Source of the DNA: Dermanyssus gallinae
Lineage: Eukaryota; Arthropoda; Arachnida; Mesostigmata; Dermanyssidae
NCBI GenBank assembly: GCA_003439945.1
Contig: QVRM01002420.1
Location: forward strand, 97,192 to 161,191
Length of the DNA stretch: 64,000 nt
Direction: 5' to 3'
Under the pieces are notes generated by a model. It was not told the origin of the DNA and made no database searches. It worked only from the letters and a program-made list of their open reading frames with translations. Positions 35,317-48,059 of the stretch are shown piece by piece. Each line of letters begins with the position of its first letter. The stretch's first letter is position 1. A program made the position numbers and the translations under genes.

Positions 35317-36832
35317 CCCCCTCTTAGTTATAACAAAAGTATATATAGGTATATATAAATATAAGAACATTGACACGTAACGATCTCATGGCTCTAACGA
35401 CGACGTAGACATTTAGGCTTATCGTTCGTCTGCCAGATACGGCTCGACACCAATTACGACTTTCGAGTGTTCTGTCAAGGATGAATTAGAGAAGATCAAA
35501 CGCTACCGACTTCGTACATCAACATTCGTTCCTACAACATCTAGCAGCGTAAGACCTTTTCTCATCTAATGCGTTTTCGCAGGTAGATCCAAAACAGCGC
35601 GCAACCAGCGTAGTGTAATAAAATGTTTTTGTAATATTGGTTGCTATTGTTACCTGTGATTTCATGATTATTTTTCTTTCCAGAGTATGGAGAAACGCAT
35701 TCATTTCTTAAGTTACTGCGGTATTTAGATAGGCCGCAGTTTTATGTCATATCACGCAGTGCCAATCCTAAGTCAATGTACTTAGTTTGACCCCGAAACT
35801 GAGAAATCCGCCGAAAAACCCCGAAAACAGACCAAGAATAACAACTAGTAATCGATCTAGCAAAGTTTGAGCGTAATCGCTGTAGATGCTGAGTAGGTAT
35901 AACCTACCTATTCAGAAGCACAATAATGCGCGGATCTGAAGGTCATCGGCGCGCTGCTGCCGTTCTCCACTGGAAGGCGAAACATTTCTTATGCACGTAC
36001 ACATGGACATACACATATGTATATATATACATATATATATATATACATACAATTATAATATATATACAAATAAGTTACCTGACTTCCATCAATGTAGGAT
36101 CGAAGCTCTTGTCCGCATGATGGAAAGTGAAAAAACTACCGATGTCGCTGTGACAGCTCATGGCGACGCGCGCATTCTTCGGAAGTCCGCAATGAGTTAC
36201 AGAACAGGTATACACATCCCGCTTGGTGTCACCTCAAGAGCTGGAGCTAAGAAGGTGCTTTTCGGAGAAGATTGACCAGAGTAAAAGACGGCAGAGGAAA
36301 ATCTAACTAATATGCCTCGGGAATAGCCAAAAGTTTGACACGTCACCGCCGGTGCCGCTGACATCGCCGCCTTCTTCGTCGTCATTGTCGTTGTCGTTGA
36401 CAGGGCACGCAGACGCCATCGGTGGTGACCATCGTGACAGCAGTTAAACGACGCGTGCGCAGGTGGCACGTTACGACGTGTATCGCTGCCGACATGTGTG
36501 CGTTGTCGTGTTGAGTTAACTGACGCGCTCAGCAGACAGCTGTGTAAGTTCGCCCAATGTGCGATTATTATTATTAATATTATTATTATTACTACGATTA
36601 TGACAGCTGGCGCTGCTGACGCTGTGGCTGTAAGCTAACGTCAAAATGCGCCTGTCATCGGCACCGACTGGCTGTGTGTGTGTGTGTCTCTCTCTCTCTC
36701 ACCTCGAATCTCTGCTACATTCTTCGGGAGGCAGACACACATGAAATGACACATGTGTACTTTATGAGCACATGCATGTAGTGTTTCGGATAAGGCGAGA
36801 CAAGCCAACGTCTTAATTGCTTTGGGTCTTCT

Positions 36833-36873
<41 letters not shown>

Positions 36874-38253
36874 GTATATATATATACAAAATAGACACGG
36901 GCGATAGCTTTTTCTACAAAATGCCCTGAATGGTTACAATTGTTTGAATTGTGTAATTATAGAAATTTCAATGAGGAATGTAATTTTTTTAAATTACTGA
37001 CAGTTAATATATGTGCCGTCCGAAGAAGACGGTCTCATAGAACAAAATTATATATAAGCAAAAGGAAGATCCAAAGTGATTAGGATAAAAAAAGGTACGC
37101 ATATACAGGGTCTTCCAGAATTCGTCCAACAAACGTTGAGGGCTACTGCACCTCGGCAAAAAAACATTTCAGAAAATGTCTTCTAGGAAATGAGTAGTTG
37201 AGCGTGCAAATCAAAATAAAATAATTGAAAAAGAATTCATTTCTTGAGAATGATCTTCAATACAATTTTTGTTCTGCTTTGAGCTAACGTAGCATTTTTG
37301 CAGATGTTAACTGTTCTTCCAAACATGCAGGTATGATTGGTTGCTCGATAGAATGACTGGGATTCTCGCAATTGCACATTTAGTGAAGATATGCCAGGAT
37401 AAAGGCTCGATACAACACCTTACAGCAGTTTCGCTCTTGAGGATAAGCTTGACTGGTAGCGCTCTCCACAAGCCCCTTGTAGTTAATTAATCACATTTCC
37501 CCGTAACTCTAGAATATAATAATAAATATCTAATCAAGCTTTATATTTTACCATTTTTGGCGCGCCCGTTTTGTGAACACCACACTCCGTCGCATTTACT
37601 ACCACCACGCAAATAACAGGAAGGCGGCGTTCCGTTGTTCATCACGTCGCAACCGTGCAAATGGTACATGATGCTCGCACCTGTCCAGATGATTGAGGTC
37701 ACATTATCCGTTGCAAAGTTTACATCTGCAATCCGATTCAGGGCTGTAGCATATATTCAACCACTTAGCACGAGTGATGATTAAACGGCACATGATTCAA
37801 TCCATGCATTGAGTAGCCGGTTATCCGTTGTCTCACAGACTGCAGAAGACCCTGCCAGTGATCACTTATCGAAGTGTTATCTAACACAATGTTAGCGCTG
37901 TGGACAATGATGTTGAGCAGTGGGTGAGTGGCGCACAACAGGTATACGATTACTTACGAATTCTGCGTGTTTTCAACAGGCACAATACTCGTTTGAAAAA
38001 GGCAGGCTTTACCTCATGCAATAAATCTAGTTGACGTACCGACAAATGGGCTCGTATGATTTAAATACTCTAGCCTGCAACAGGCGTAGTTTTCATATCG
38101 AACAATTTAAAAGCCGCCTACGGGGAGATGAGCTTAGGCGGTCAGTTGTATAGATCATTAGATAGATAGATAGGTTTTATTATTCTCATGAGTGGTTTAC
38201 ATTTGTACAGAGGTTCACAGCTCCTCAACGCTATCAAAGGCTAGTAGGGAGTG
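35317..38253. other. intergenic stretch
   Basis: It holds an AT-rich patch near 36017-36066, a (TC)n run at about 36834-36871, and an ATTATT patch near 36568-36590. A possible exon at 36087-36275 is listed separately. At 37105 TACAGGGTCTTCCAGAATTC resembles a mariner-type terminal repeat with no partner found. I see no other gene. Confidence 0.5.
36087..36275 (+). CDS. possible terminal exon of unknown gene
   Basis: After a CAATGTAG acceptor-like site, an open frame of about 57 codons runs to a TGA at 36273-36275. It reads ...RMMESEKTTDVAVTAHG...IPLGVTSRAGAKKVLFGED. The composition is that of ordinary soluble protein, not of a repeat. No domain is recognised and no upstream exon is found. 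A donor-like CAG|GTATAC inside it at about 36207 gives an alternative reading. It could equally be chance. Confidence 0.2.
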   Translation, partial: HQCRIEALVRMMESEKTTDVAVTAHGDARILRKSAMSYRTGIHIPLGVTSRAGAKKVLFGED

Positions 38254-38310
<57 letters not shown>

Positions 38311-38311
38311 T
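38254..38311. repeat. (ATT)n array at LINE 3' end
   Basis: About 19 ATT units directly follow, in the element's own orientation, the 3' end of the LINE at 38312-41060. Read on that strand, the element ends in (AAT)n. Confidence 0.95.
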
Positions 38312-41060
38312 AGGATGCTTAAGTGTTTTATTATAATTTAGAAGAATATATATAATGCTTCATGGCGTTGCTGCTCGTCGACCTAGTTGCTCCTTCTGCG
38401 CGCCGTAGCCGCACTAGTACTCTCATAGTTCCGAGCACTGAGGTCGCGTTACCTCTTTCGGACAGTCGCTGGGAGAAGAAGGCGTGCGCCCTCTTGTCCA
38501 TCGTCGCCTGCCGTAATGCGTCGCCAACCCGAGAGATTAATGTTACCGTGAGGGGCCCAGGGCCACCCATCCAAACGCGAATGGCGAAAAGTGGTGCGTC
38601 CGACTTAGGTCCGCATACTTTCTTATCTTTGAGGTCTCAGCTCGCGAAACGGCAGTCCCCGGGCGGGACGCGCCGGGACCGGCAAGGGAAGGGGTCAGAG
38701 AGTCGGTAACCGTCGCATCCCACACCAGGGAACGACTCTTATAGAAGGGTATCAAAGTCATACCGTCGGGGCGCTTACCGTCGTCTCTTGAAAGCCCAGG
38801 TGGTTCCAGGACACAGGGAATCCCCGCCCTCCGCAGCGATCTTGCAAGCATTTCATTGAGGGCAGTGTGTCTTGGGCGCCGGCCCGCTGCGTGAGCGCAA
38901 GACAGGCCGTGCCTGGCGAGTCGCCCGACGGACTCACCACAAGAGCATCTGTGTGGCTCAACCAAATCAGCCCCCAATCTCAGGCCAACGCATATCCGGA
39001 TGGATTGGTCATCAAGGCGGGTACCCAGTGAGTCAGCGGATAGTGCATGCAACCAGTCGCTTGCTCCTGGGCGAGCGACAGCTAGAAGGCGTGCCTTATC
39101 CTGGTCATCCCCGCATTCTTCAAGCAGCGAACTAAGCGAAGCTTCGTGGGCCTTCTCGGCCCAGGCCCTCTGGCAGGCTAGTCTATCGGGACCAGGCGAT
39201 GAAGCTTGAAGTCCAGTCGCTATATCGTCACGAGCCGCCTCGAACATTGCCTGAGCCGCCGGCGGGAGCAGGCGCTGGACATTTTCCGACGTAGCATGCA
39301 TCGAGGCAGCCAAGGCCAGGCCCGCCAAGGATCGAGCCGAGGGGAGACCAAGGCCGCCCGTGGACGTAGGGAGGGCCGCCTGGCGCACCTCTCGTGGTCG
39401 TAACTTTAGACTTAGCACCGTCTGTAGGGCCTTCACCACCTGGTCGTCGAATGGCTGGAGAAGATGGTTCAAATCGCCTGAGCAGTCTATGGACTGTAAA
39501 ATATGTACGATGCGGCACGCGGAGAACGACGAGCGAAGCAGGTAGAGTCCCTGGTGGGCTCCAACAAGCGGAAGACGCTCCTGCATCGCCCACAATCTGT
39601 CCATCAAGGGGTCGAGTTATCCCGGCAACGCAGAGGGCAGAAGCGGTGCGCCAAGAAGGTTTATTTCGTGGTCAGCCAAGACTCTACACCCCGGTAGCAG
39701 CTCGAGCAAGGCCCTCAATGAGGGATCGTCTGGGTCTGTCCCCGGAGCGAACACCTCGCATTTGGCCGTGTTCAGCACCAGACCACTAACTGCCTCGAAA
39801 GCAAGGACTCTGCGCACCTCATCGAGCAAGTCCACCATCGGTCCACCAAGTGTGCCATCGTCTAGGTACCAAGCGTTGAATGGCACTTGAACGGAGTTAA
39901 CCAGCTCACATATCCCCAGGCTCAATAAGGCCGGTCCCAAGGGGTCCCCCTGCTGTATGCCCGATGCCGAAAATAACGTCTCGGCGCCAAACAACAGGAC
40001 GGATGGCTCTTTGTACGCGTGTTCTAGTAAGGTGAAGAGTTCCGGGACTGTATCCCGAACCGCACGAAGGAGGTGATCCCTACGGATGGTGTTGAATGCA
40101 TTGCGAAAATCCAACTTCAGGAGTGCCGTACCGAGGGGACTTGATTGCATAAAGGCTCTTGCTGCATGTATGGCAGTCTCCGTTCCGCCCGCCATGCCAA
40201 ATCCCAGCTCGTGCGGGCCAAGTTGTTCCATAATAAGTTCTTTGGCCTCGCGGCAGGCTATCTTTGCTGCGATCCTCCGTAACGTAAGAGAGCAGGCAAT
40301 GGGGCGAATTGATGCGTCTTTTTTGCGCAGTGCGAATAGGTTGGCGCCGAACACGATCGCCCTGACCTCAGCCGGCAGTCGGCCCCATCTCAGGACGTTC
40401 ATCATTCTGGCAAGTGATGCGGCCAGTCTCCCGGCCACCGGAGATCCTTTAGATGGCGCGGGCGGGGACCGTCAGGACCAGCGGACGAACTGGCCGAAAA
40501 GCCGGCTACAGCTCCCAAGACGTCATCGACTGAGGTTTGATGCTGCGTCATCGAGTCAGGAGGGGCAGGAAAAGCCAAGTGCGGCGGAGCAGGTGGGTGC
40601 TTGGTGGCAAGCGAAGCTAGGACACCGTCCCCCGAGGCAAATGAGTCGGTAGAGCATAATGGTCGGGCCTCCCCGGAAACGTCTCCCTCAGATAGCTTGC
40701 TCGAAACGCGGCGTGCCGAGTCCTCAGGCGAGTCGCACGGGTCCGTTCTGGCGCTTCTAATACCTCCTACGCGATACTCAAAACGCCAGCCATCGCGAAA
40801 TGCACGGAGGTTCGATCGGACAGTCGCTGCCAAAGAGATTGACGACAAGGTGCGAAATGGCAGTTGAAGGACCACATAAGCGAATGACAGGAGCGACTCC
40901 CACGAGGGGAGGTCGTTGTTGGCCGCCACAAGGTCGAGGACGTCGCACAGGAGCTCGGCAACCAAAGGCCTCACCGCTCGGGGAACCACGCGCATCACCC
41001 TTGATTGTTGGGTCGCAATGCTGAGCCTGTCGACCAGCGGCTGTTTCCTCTGCAAACGGC
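38312..41060 (-). mobile_element. RLE-type LINE, longest copy
   Basis: The protein reads through three large minus-strand pieces, 41055-40402, 40438-39617 and 39607-38543, plus an end piece at 38570-38331. The defects are a frameshift near 40430, one in-frame TAA at 39617-39619 and a frameshift near 38560. N to C there is an upstream region with SSSAGPDGPRPRHLKDL, then the reverse transcriptase (SIRPIACS, LKLDFRNAFN, GIQQGDPLGP, YLDDG at 39857-39868). A long thumb/linker (TGGLGLPSA) follows, then a Cys/His knuckle near 38901-38951, RPDG at about 38757-38774 and WDATV at about 38709-38723. RT followed by knuckle and RPD...WDAT is the layout of restriction-like-endonuclease LINEs (R2, R4, NeSL, HERO). 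The clade is not fixed. With only three lesions it is fairly young. The 3' end runs into (AAT)n. Confidence 0.9.
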
Positions 41061-41069
41061 CAAGGACAA

Positions 41070-42505
41070 CGCTTGCCTCAAGAATTGACCCTCTCTTCGG
41101 TCGCTTGTGACCTCCTGAACGCTCGCTTAATTAAATCTTTAAGAAATGCTTCGGTTTCTTTGCTGATTGGTCCTAGTGCCTCCATGGCAATAGGCACATA
41201 AATATATCTTGTTTCCAGTCCAGCATATTTAACCCTTTTCTGGCGTCCGCGTGCTTTGCTACCCACCCTGCTCAACGGAGCTGTGGTGTATATAGGAAGC
41301 CGCGGTTGTGCACGAAACCGTTGCATCCCAAGCTAGGGACTTCCCATGTGACCATAATGCAATGGTCACCCCATCAGGTCTTTCTTTGCCAGCGGACACT
41401 AAATTTCTCGGTTCAAGTGTAGATGGTATACCGGCTTTCCTAAGGAACCTTATGATCACACCGTTTAGTTCAGCATGTCTGGACGATCCACCGGCGCTCT
41501 TCGGGCAACTCAGTGGGTGTAGGCCACTGGAATCTACCATCTCCCCACACAGTTTGCACGGAAACGGCTCGCAGACGCTAGCGCCGATTCTAAGTGCTGA
41601 CATCATGCGGAATGAGTTGGGATCCAGCATGGTGCCGAGCTGAGGCGAGGGTAAGGCTTTAAGCCAACCCCCACTGAAGTTATCTTGTGCCGCTAAGAAT
41701 ACGGCGCGGTCTCTCCGGGAAACAAGCTCGTCTAAGATTTCTCTGCTCTTATTTTTGCTTTTGAGCTTATATTGGCTAGGATATTCTTCTAAAGAGCCCG
41801 GGTCTAGCATGGTTCTAATAGTGTCCCGTGCTTTACTGGTTTCATATCTTATTTGTGGTCGAACTGCCTCCTCCACTAACGAAACTGCCACCGGACCAAA
41901 TTGCACCAGTGAAGCAGCGTAGCAGACAGGAGCTAGGTCAGTGGCACTCCTTATTCCCAGACCACCTTTACGTATCGGAACTTGCTCTCTGCCAGGTGTT
42001 CTCTTCTAAATTTACGTTTAGGACTTCACTAAGTATGTCTCTGCTGACGTCATCATACGCCGTTAATTCTTCGGGGCACGTCAAAGTAGGGCATGCACGC
42101 AATATAAAGTTAAATATTGAAAACCCTAGGCTATATCTCCAAATGCACAGCGCAACCTGAGCATGCAAGCGTGTCAGCCGTGGACGAATTTTGGTAAGGG
42201 CTTCTTTTTTCACAGAGAGTGTATGCGAAATTCCGTCTTCGTCGTTATTCGAAATTCCGTTCGGGGGCCCCTAGCTCTACACGCGTGAAACCAAGGAGTA
42301 TTTCTGTGATCTTCTGAATTGCTTCCTCCTTCTCCTGAAGTGAGCCCCTGACAGCAGTAATCTCACATTTTGCAGCATTCAGTGTCAGTCCCCCGTCTTC
42401 TTCAAACTGCAGCACTCTTCTTATTTCTGTTGCGATGATACTTGCAGGGCCGGCAAGCGTGGCGTCATCAGGAAATGTTGAAGTTGTGCCCCAGGTTAAG
42501 AGTGA
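41070..42505 (-). mobile_element. RLE-type LINE, second divergent copy, 5'-truncated
   Basis: Near 42420-42480 the minus strand reads FPDDATLAGPA, a decayed YLDD box, followed by LTLNAAKCEI. The thumb region near 41950-42200 has many stops. An open frame at 41906-41259 carries the linker, a Cys/His knuckle (CKLCGEMVDSSGLHPLSCPK), ERPDGVT and WDATV. The end piece at 41326-41078 has the block corresponding to FETLGGPGP (MEALGPIS). The protein differs from its neighbour over most positions, so this is an older or different subfamily. It lies head-to-tail directly upstream of the copy at 38312-41060 and begins right at an (ATT)n array. Confidence 0.85.
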
Positions 42506-42521
42506 ATAATAATAATGATAA

Positions 42522-42586
<65 letters not shown>

Positions 42587-42587
42587 T
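42522..42587. repeat. (ATT)n array between LINE pieces
   Basis: About 21 ATT units lie between the 5' truncation of the LINE copy at 41070-42505 and a 3'-end LINE fragment at 42588-42640. Confidence 0.95.
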
Positions 42588-42640
42588 AGAAGAATATATA
42601 TAATGCTTTACGGCGTTGCTGCTCGTCGAGCTAATATTAT
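42588..42640 (-). mobile_element. LINE 3'-end fragment
   Basis: This is nearly identical to 38340-38392: the order TAGAAGAATATATATAATGC, GGCGTTGCTGCTCGTCGA is shared with about three differences. On the element strand it ends in (AAT)n at 42522-42587. Only about 50 bp of the element remains. A (CTT)n run at 42650-42677 follows on the other side. Confidence 0.85.
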
Positions 42641-42649
42641 TTATTCGTC

Positions 42650-42836
<187 letters not shown>

Positions 42837-45800
42837 ACATCTGCGTTGGTTGTCTAACTGTGGAAGAGCTACTTATGTTATGGCATAAACACACAACCAC
42901 AAGCACGTGTCCATTTTCAAATCCAGTAAATGGTACAATGCAATAATGCTCAATGCCTCGCGTTGCACAACTGCAACGTTGTCATCAACATGGCTCATGA
43001 GACGCACTCCTTGCAACTTCGGGCCAATACAAATGCCTCCAGTCGGTCTAGCAGCGCGGACCGAGCGTTGAGCTGGACAGTAGAAACTATGCAAACACTC
43101 AAACATCGAAGATCATAGTGCATCAGGTGACTAAAAATGTTCCGCCGGAATTACGACCAGGTCGGAGTTAGCTTCCAATCACAGTTCGATTTGCGCAAGT
43201 ATAAGATTGTATTTTTGTCACCAGATATGACCAGTAAAATAGCTTTATTGAGAATTACCCGAGGCACAAGTGAGGTAGCTCTAGTTATCTGTGCTCTCGT
43301 TTCTCGGATCTCGGCCAACAACAAGATTCGTTGGCGTGAAATAAGCTGAAAGCGCTCCTCTCATCTTTGAAATTTCTGCAAGCATTCTAGCAGGACTATA
43401 TCTGGATGGAATGTGCATAATTCGAATATATGTTCCTTTCGGCGTATGGCTGCGCACTTAACGTGCGCTCCATTCTGCTGCCATAATTCATTCTCTATGG
43501 CGATAGCCTGTGAAGCAGAAGTCCGGGAGCCGCTGGAGTTAGGCCTCCATGGTGGCGCTCATCCTGTGAAAAATAAATACCAATGTGAGTAAAAGCTGAC
43601 AAGAACCTAGCTTATCAAGAAGCGCAAACATGCATGTTATAATGTAATATATGCCTCATTATATGGCAGCCTACTGTGCCATAGAGGGCAGACCTCCAAT
43701 TGGATATATCTTTTGCAGCGCTTACCGCCTCATCTGCAGGCAGACAACTATACTACTACTACTAATCTCGTTCGGGGGAACTCAGAACTTGTCGCCCGAC
43801 TTCAGCGTCCTGGGTCCTATACTCGCATACTTGAAGCTTAGTCCATCTAGCGCTTTTTCTGCGCTTGCTCTCATTTCTCACTGTATATTCTTAGTCTGCT
43901 TTCAGCGGAGCAGGTTGGCTGAAGTTTCGTCGTGCCAGCCTGGCTTTCTCTCGCCTTGCAAAACGGACAACGTCCAAGCATGTGGATCAATCACATCGTC
44001 GTCTTCGACCGTGTCACGATGCACCCAGGTGGCAAGTTCAGAAACAAACAGTCAAAACAAAACGAATTGCATCCCACTGTGTAACTCTCTTTTAGTAGTA
44101 GTAAAGCATTCGTTTTCGAAGGCCGTGCACGGCTTATATTGAGGGCGCACGGCAATCCGGTATAGGAAAGACAATTACGTTTACTTTGACGTAATTGTCT
44201 CTCCTATACCGAATTGTCCTACGTGTGGGCGCACGTAGGACACCCTGTTGTGCACTTCACGGCGATACTGGCATTTGGCATTTAGTTTGTTACCGAAAGC
44301 TCGGAATGATTAGTGCCATCAAGATATGCCACCAAGAACAGCACAGCATAACCTTCTCGGGTCGCACGTCCCGCTTGCTTTAACCTTGGGCATTGCGAGC
44401 CCGACTCGGAGAATGTCGCTTTTCTTTTTACGTTGTACTAAACGAACTATGTTTTCTAGCAAAAAGCGAAAGGTGATCATCAGACAACGCGATTTGCTGG
44501 CGGCGGGAACGCAGTGAGGTGGATGACGGGCGAATGTGGGCGAACGTGAGGAACCAGTTTACTAAACTTACAAGTGACTCCAAGCTTGTTAAGTACTCCA
44601 CAACGGTCGGCTTCGTGGTCAGCTCGACCCTGATCGCCAGTGAACCGAGACCACCGGCTCATTTAGTTCAATGTATGTACAACATGTCGCGTGCTAGGCT
44701 GTCTGACGGGCCTTTGCATGCGCCCCGTATACTGGGTCAGTTGAAGGTTTGCCGGTCATCCATGTCTCAAAAAAGCTATAAGTAAGACGGCATAAACGGG
44801 AACCTGTCATTTGGCTTTGAGTGGCGCTTTGGCTAGCCTTGAGGTGTTATTCTCGATTTAAATTTAATTTAAGTTCTTCATTAACGTCAACAATCACAGA
44901 TACACATACTATACGTATGCTATTTCATATCCATGTTTCAGGTAAATCTAAATTCATCAGGAATACTGCCCAACGAACTTGCAAAACAATGTGAACACAA
45001 CGTCTTCGATGTAACTTAAACAAAATTGTTGCGTCACAACTTCCCTCTACATAATACAGCCAAGCTGCGAGCCATTCGCACGAAACGAACGCCAGGATAG
45101 CTCTGCAATCGATTTTGCCGCCAGAATCCACACATCCATTGCTTTCAAGATGGAATAATCCAAGCCAACGCCCTATCAATCCAACGTTGTAGCTACTCTG
45201 CGTTTGTATACTTAGAACGCAAAGTAGTAACGCTACATTCCTCACTAGCGTCGTAAGTTCGATAATTACTCGTATTCCTATGGATAATCTGCCGAGGAAA
45301 CCTAGCATTGACCTGGAACCAACCATTGTATATTCCTACTCGCATTTGGAGTACTTGTATTAATATTAGCACCCTGTCCGTGAAACGTAAATACTTCAAG
45401 GGTCCCTATTCATATTCAACTACCACCCTCATTACAACTCTCCTGGACCATTATTAATATACATAATATGTTCCTCTGAAAAAATAAAAACAACTCCTGA
45501 AACGGGTAAGCTTTGATCTTAATATGGAACGTTTTGAATTGAATTACCTAAGCGTATTACCATAGCAATGCTATCATGTGATGCGTTAGCATTTCCACAA
45601 AGAGCTTTCTAATACAAAGATGATTGAATGATTTATTCGCTTGATATGTGTTTGTACACATATCACGCTTTTATATTAGGAGCGCATACAGGCTGCAGCT
45701 ATTAATAACCTATATTGCACTCCCCCTTTTTTTTCGCTTATGTGTTGAGAACTTTCCATAAGAATATCTACCGTTTCCTCTCTCTTCCCACATAACCGTC

Positions 45801-46299
45801 AAACCGTTGTCTCTAAATCCTCGTAGCAATTCCGCTGCACCTCGTGTCTAACGTGCCTGCTCTTGCATCCGCGAACTGTCATCTGCCTCTTGTATAATTG
45901 TGTAACCATTCTACTCCACTCCTTTCCGATTTCATATTCCTGTATATTTTATTTAAACGCTTTTCCTTAATAAGTGTTACCTGCCATTGTGTGTATATTC
46001 TGCTTGTACCCTAGCTTTAGTTTGCTCATTAAGCAGAGCAGCGTTTGTCCATTGTTTACTACTGAGTCAAATTAATAATGCCGCAAATACCACCCTCCTG
46101 TTCCATTTTGCTTTTACTACCATTGTCTTTTACCCATTGCATCTTCTTAACCCATCGTCCGTTATTATTTCCTCCATAAACCCGAGCTATGCACTAGAAC
46201 AACGCTTCCAAGTGTCAGCCCTGTCATATTCATTGCCTTCCAAATGTTTCTTGTAACCACATATTTATTGAACCCCTATAGACTTTTGCACCTCACCGA
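42837..46299. other. intergenic stretch
   Basis: The longest frame (163 codons at 43651-44142, +) has no recognised domain. A double hairpin at 44153-44242 is listed separately. I see no gene. Confidence 0.5.
44153..44242. repeat. two adjacent hairpins
   Basis: Hairpin 1 (44153-44216) has arms of about 28 bp with two mismatches; its core is CGGTATAGGAAAGACAATTA against its complement, and the loop is 8 nt. Hairpin 2 (44215-44242) is a perfect 11-bp stem (TGTCCTACGTG / CACGTAGGACA) with a 6-nt loop. They touch at 44215-44216. Confidence 0.9.
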
Positions 46300-47990
46300 T
46301 TTCCTAACCTTGACTGTTTTCGTTTTTCTTAAGGTTTCTTCCTCTTTAAATTCTCCCATTGACGATACAGACACACCTAAATATTTATTTAGATCCAGAT
46401 AACCTAATTCCCTCCCATGTAATTTTAGCTTCCGCTCCGAACTAAAATAGCGCTCTCCTTATTAAATACTGAAGCTAATTACTCCACAGACATCAAGTAT
46501 TCATTGAATCTTTTCTTTGTCATTTCCCGAAATAATCATATCATCTGCAAACAACAAAAAAAGGAATTCTAATGAATTTTTTGCTTTCCCCAACCTGCCA
46601 CTCGAACCCGATGTTATTCACGTTTCTCGCGTATATATATATATTAGAAAAAGTATTGACGATAAAGGGCATTCTTGTCTCAACTCTTTAGCAACATAAT
46701 ATTCACTCGATTCTCCCTCCTTTCATTGATTCATTACTGTGTTTTCTCTATGAATATCCTCTAATAAGTCTCTTCAACTTACGTAGGAGCCTTCTTCTGC
46801 CACACACTTACACAAGGTGTTTATATTAACCATATCGCAAGTTTTTCTTAGGTTCAAAAAAAAAACAATACAACCCTGGCCCCTCACCCTAGATACCTCA
46901 GTTATTTGTAATCAATGAGGAATATGGTCATCTAACCTATATCCTTTCCTAAGCTAGCATTGTCATTCCTTAATTTTACGTTCATACAAAAAAGATGTAT
47001 AACCTACTCTGTACCTGACTCTTACAAAATTGCATGAAATGCGGTATGTAATTAGTGTAAAAGTTATTGGCCGTTTATCTCTCAAATCATCGTTATCGAC
47101 GCCATCCTTTGACAGAAAAGATATCCTCTCATTACGCTAACTTAGCGCTATGCTACTTCCGGCTAAGATGTTATTTAAACTTGAGACAAATAACTTATGC
47201 GGTCCCTCCCAACGCTTTCACTATTTCCACTAGTATTCTGTCTAACCCAGATGCCGTCTTCTCTTTTATTCTTCTAATAATTTGTTTGATTTGTTCCACC
47301 CCTGTGAATATACCCGTATTCATTCTCGACTTCCCTTCACTAACTCCATTACTGACAAAAAAAAGTGCTTCTACCGACGCATTCATTTTTTCTTTTGTAT
47401 AATGGGTCTTTGCGCAGCGCCTACACATGTCCAGAATCGCTTTACGCGTTGTCATCTTGCTGAACCTTTGCCTGCATGCATTTTTGCCAGTATTCCTCCG
47501 CTTTACCGGGTTACTACCCATCTCTTTCCTGCGCTCCTAGATCCATTTCTTTCTCTCTAATCTTGCCTTCTCAATTTCCTTATTTCACCACGCCCTCTCC
47601 TCTTTCCCCCGCTCACATCCCTTACTACTTTATAACATTCATCATATTTATCCCGTATTGTTGTATGCATTTCAAGTATATCCATCTCTATGGTATCCCT
47701 TAACAGCTGTTTGATTTGATCTATCTTAAGTGCCCACTTGTCTATTCCTTTATTGTCTACTGTCAGCATATTAGTAGCTATTCCCGGCCCCGTAATTTCT
47801 ACAAAGTTATGATCACTGCCAATATTGATTTTTTTCCTTTATTATATGCCCGTATTTTTCTCTTAACCATAATATAGTCTACACATGGTGTCCTATTTTG
47901 CTAACCATACGTATGTTTTCCAACCACTCATTTATTTGAGTTTAGTGTATTCAGCCCTGTCGTTGATATCCATTTTAATACCATCCCCCC
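46300..47990 (-). pseudogene. APE-type LINE relic (ORF2)
   Basis: Minus-strand pieces run in the order of an ORF2 protein with an apurinic-type endonuclease. They are CVDYIMVKRKIRAYNK near 47860-47880, a GSDHNFVEI motif near 47800-47825 that carries the SDH of the endonuclease, then a linker frame (47769-47557). RRIKEKTASGLDRI follows near 47225-47270 at the start of the reverse transcriptase. Near 46800-46850 there is FFLNLRKTCDMVN, then LRQECPLSSILF near 46660, and FADDM at 46537-46551. Frame changes and stops abound, so it is dead. The IDYILVKR-like motif recalls RTE-type LINEs, but the clade is uncertain. It lies head-to-head with the LINE fragment at 48060-49130. Confidence 0.75.
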
Positions 47991-48059
47991 TCCGTCATCT
48001 AACTGGTAAATGTGAGCGTTCATGTCTCAAGACGAATGTTTCCCGCCTTATGACACATG

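Noticed and set aside
39616..40652. Plus-strand frames over the LINE at 38-41 kb as host genes
   Set aside because: They are antisense shadows of the reverse transcriptase frame, which has clear motifs on the minus strand.
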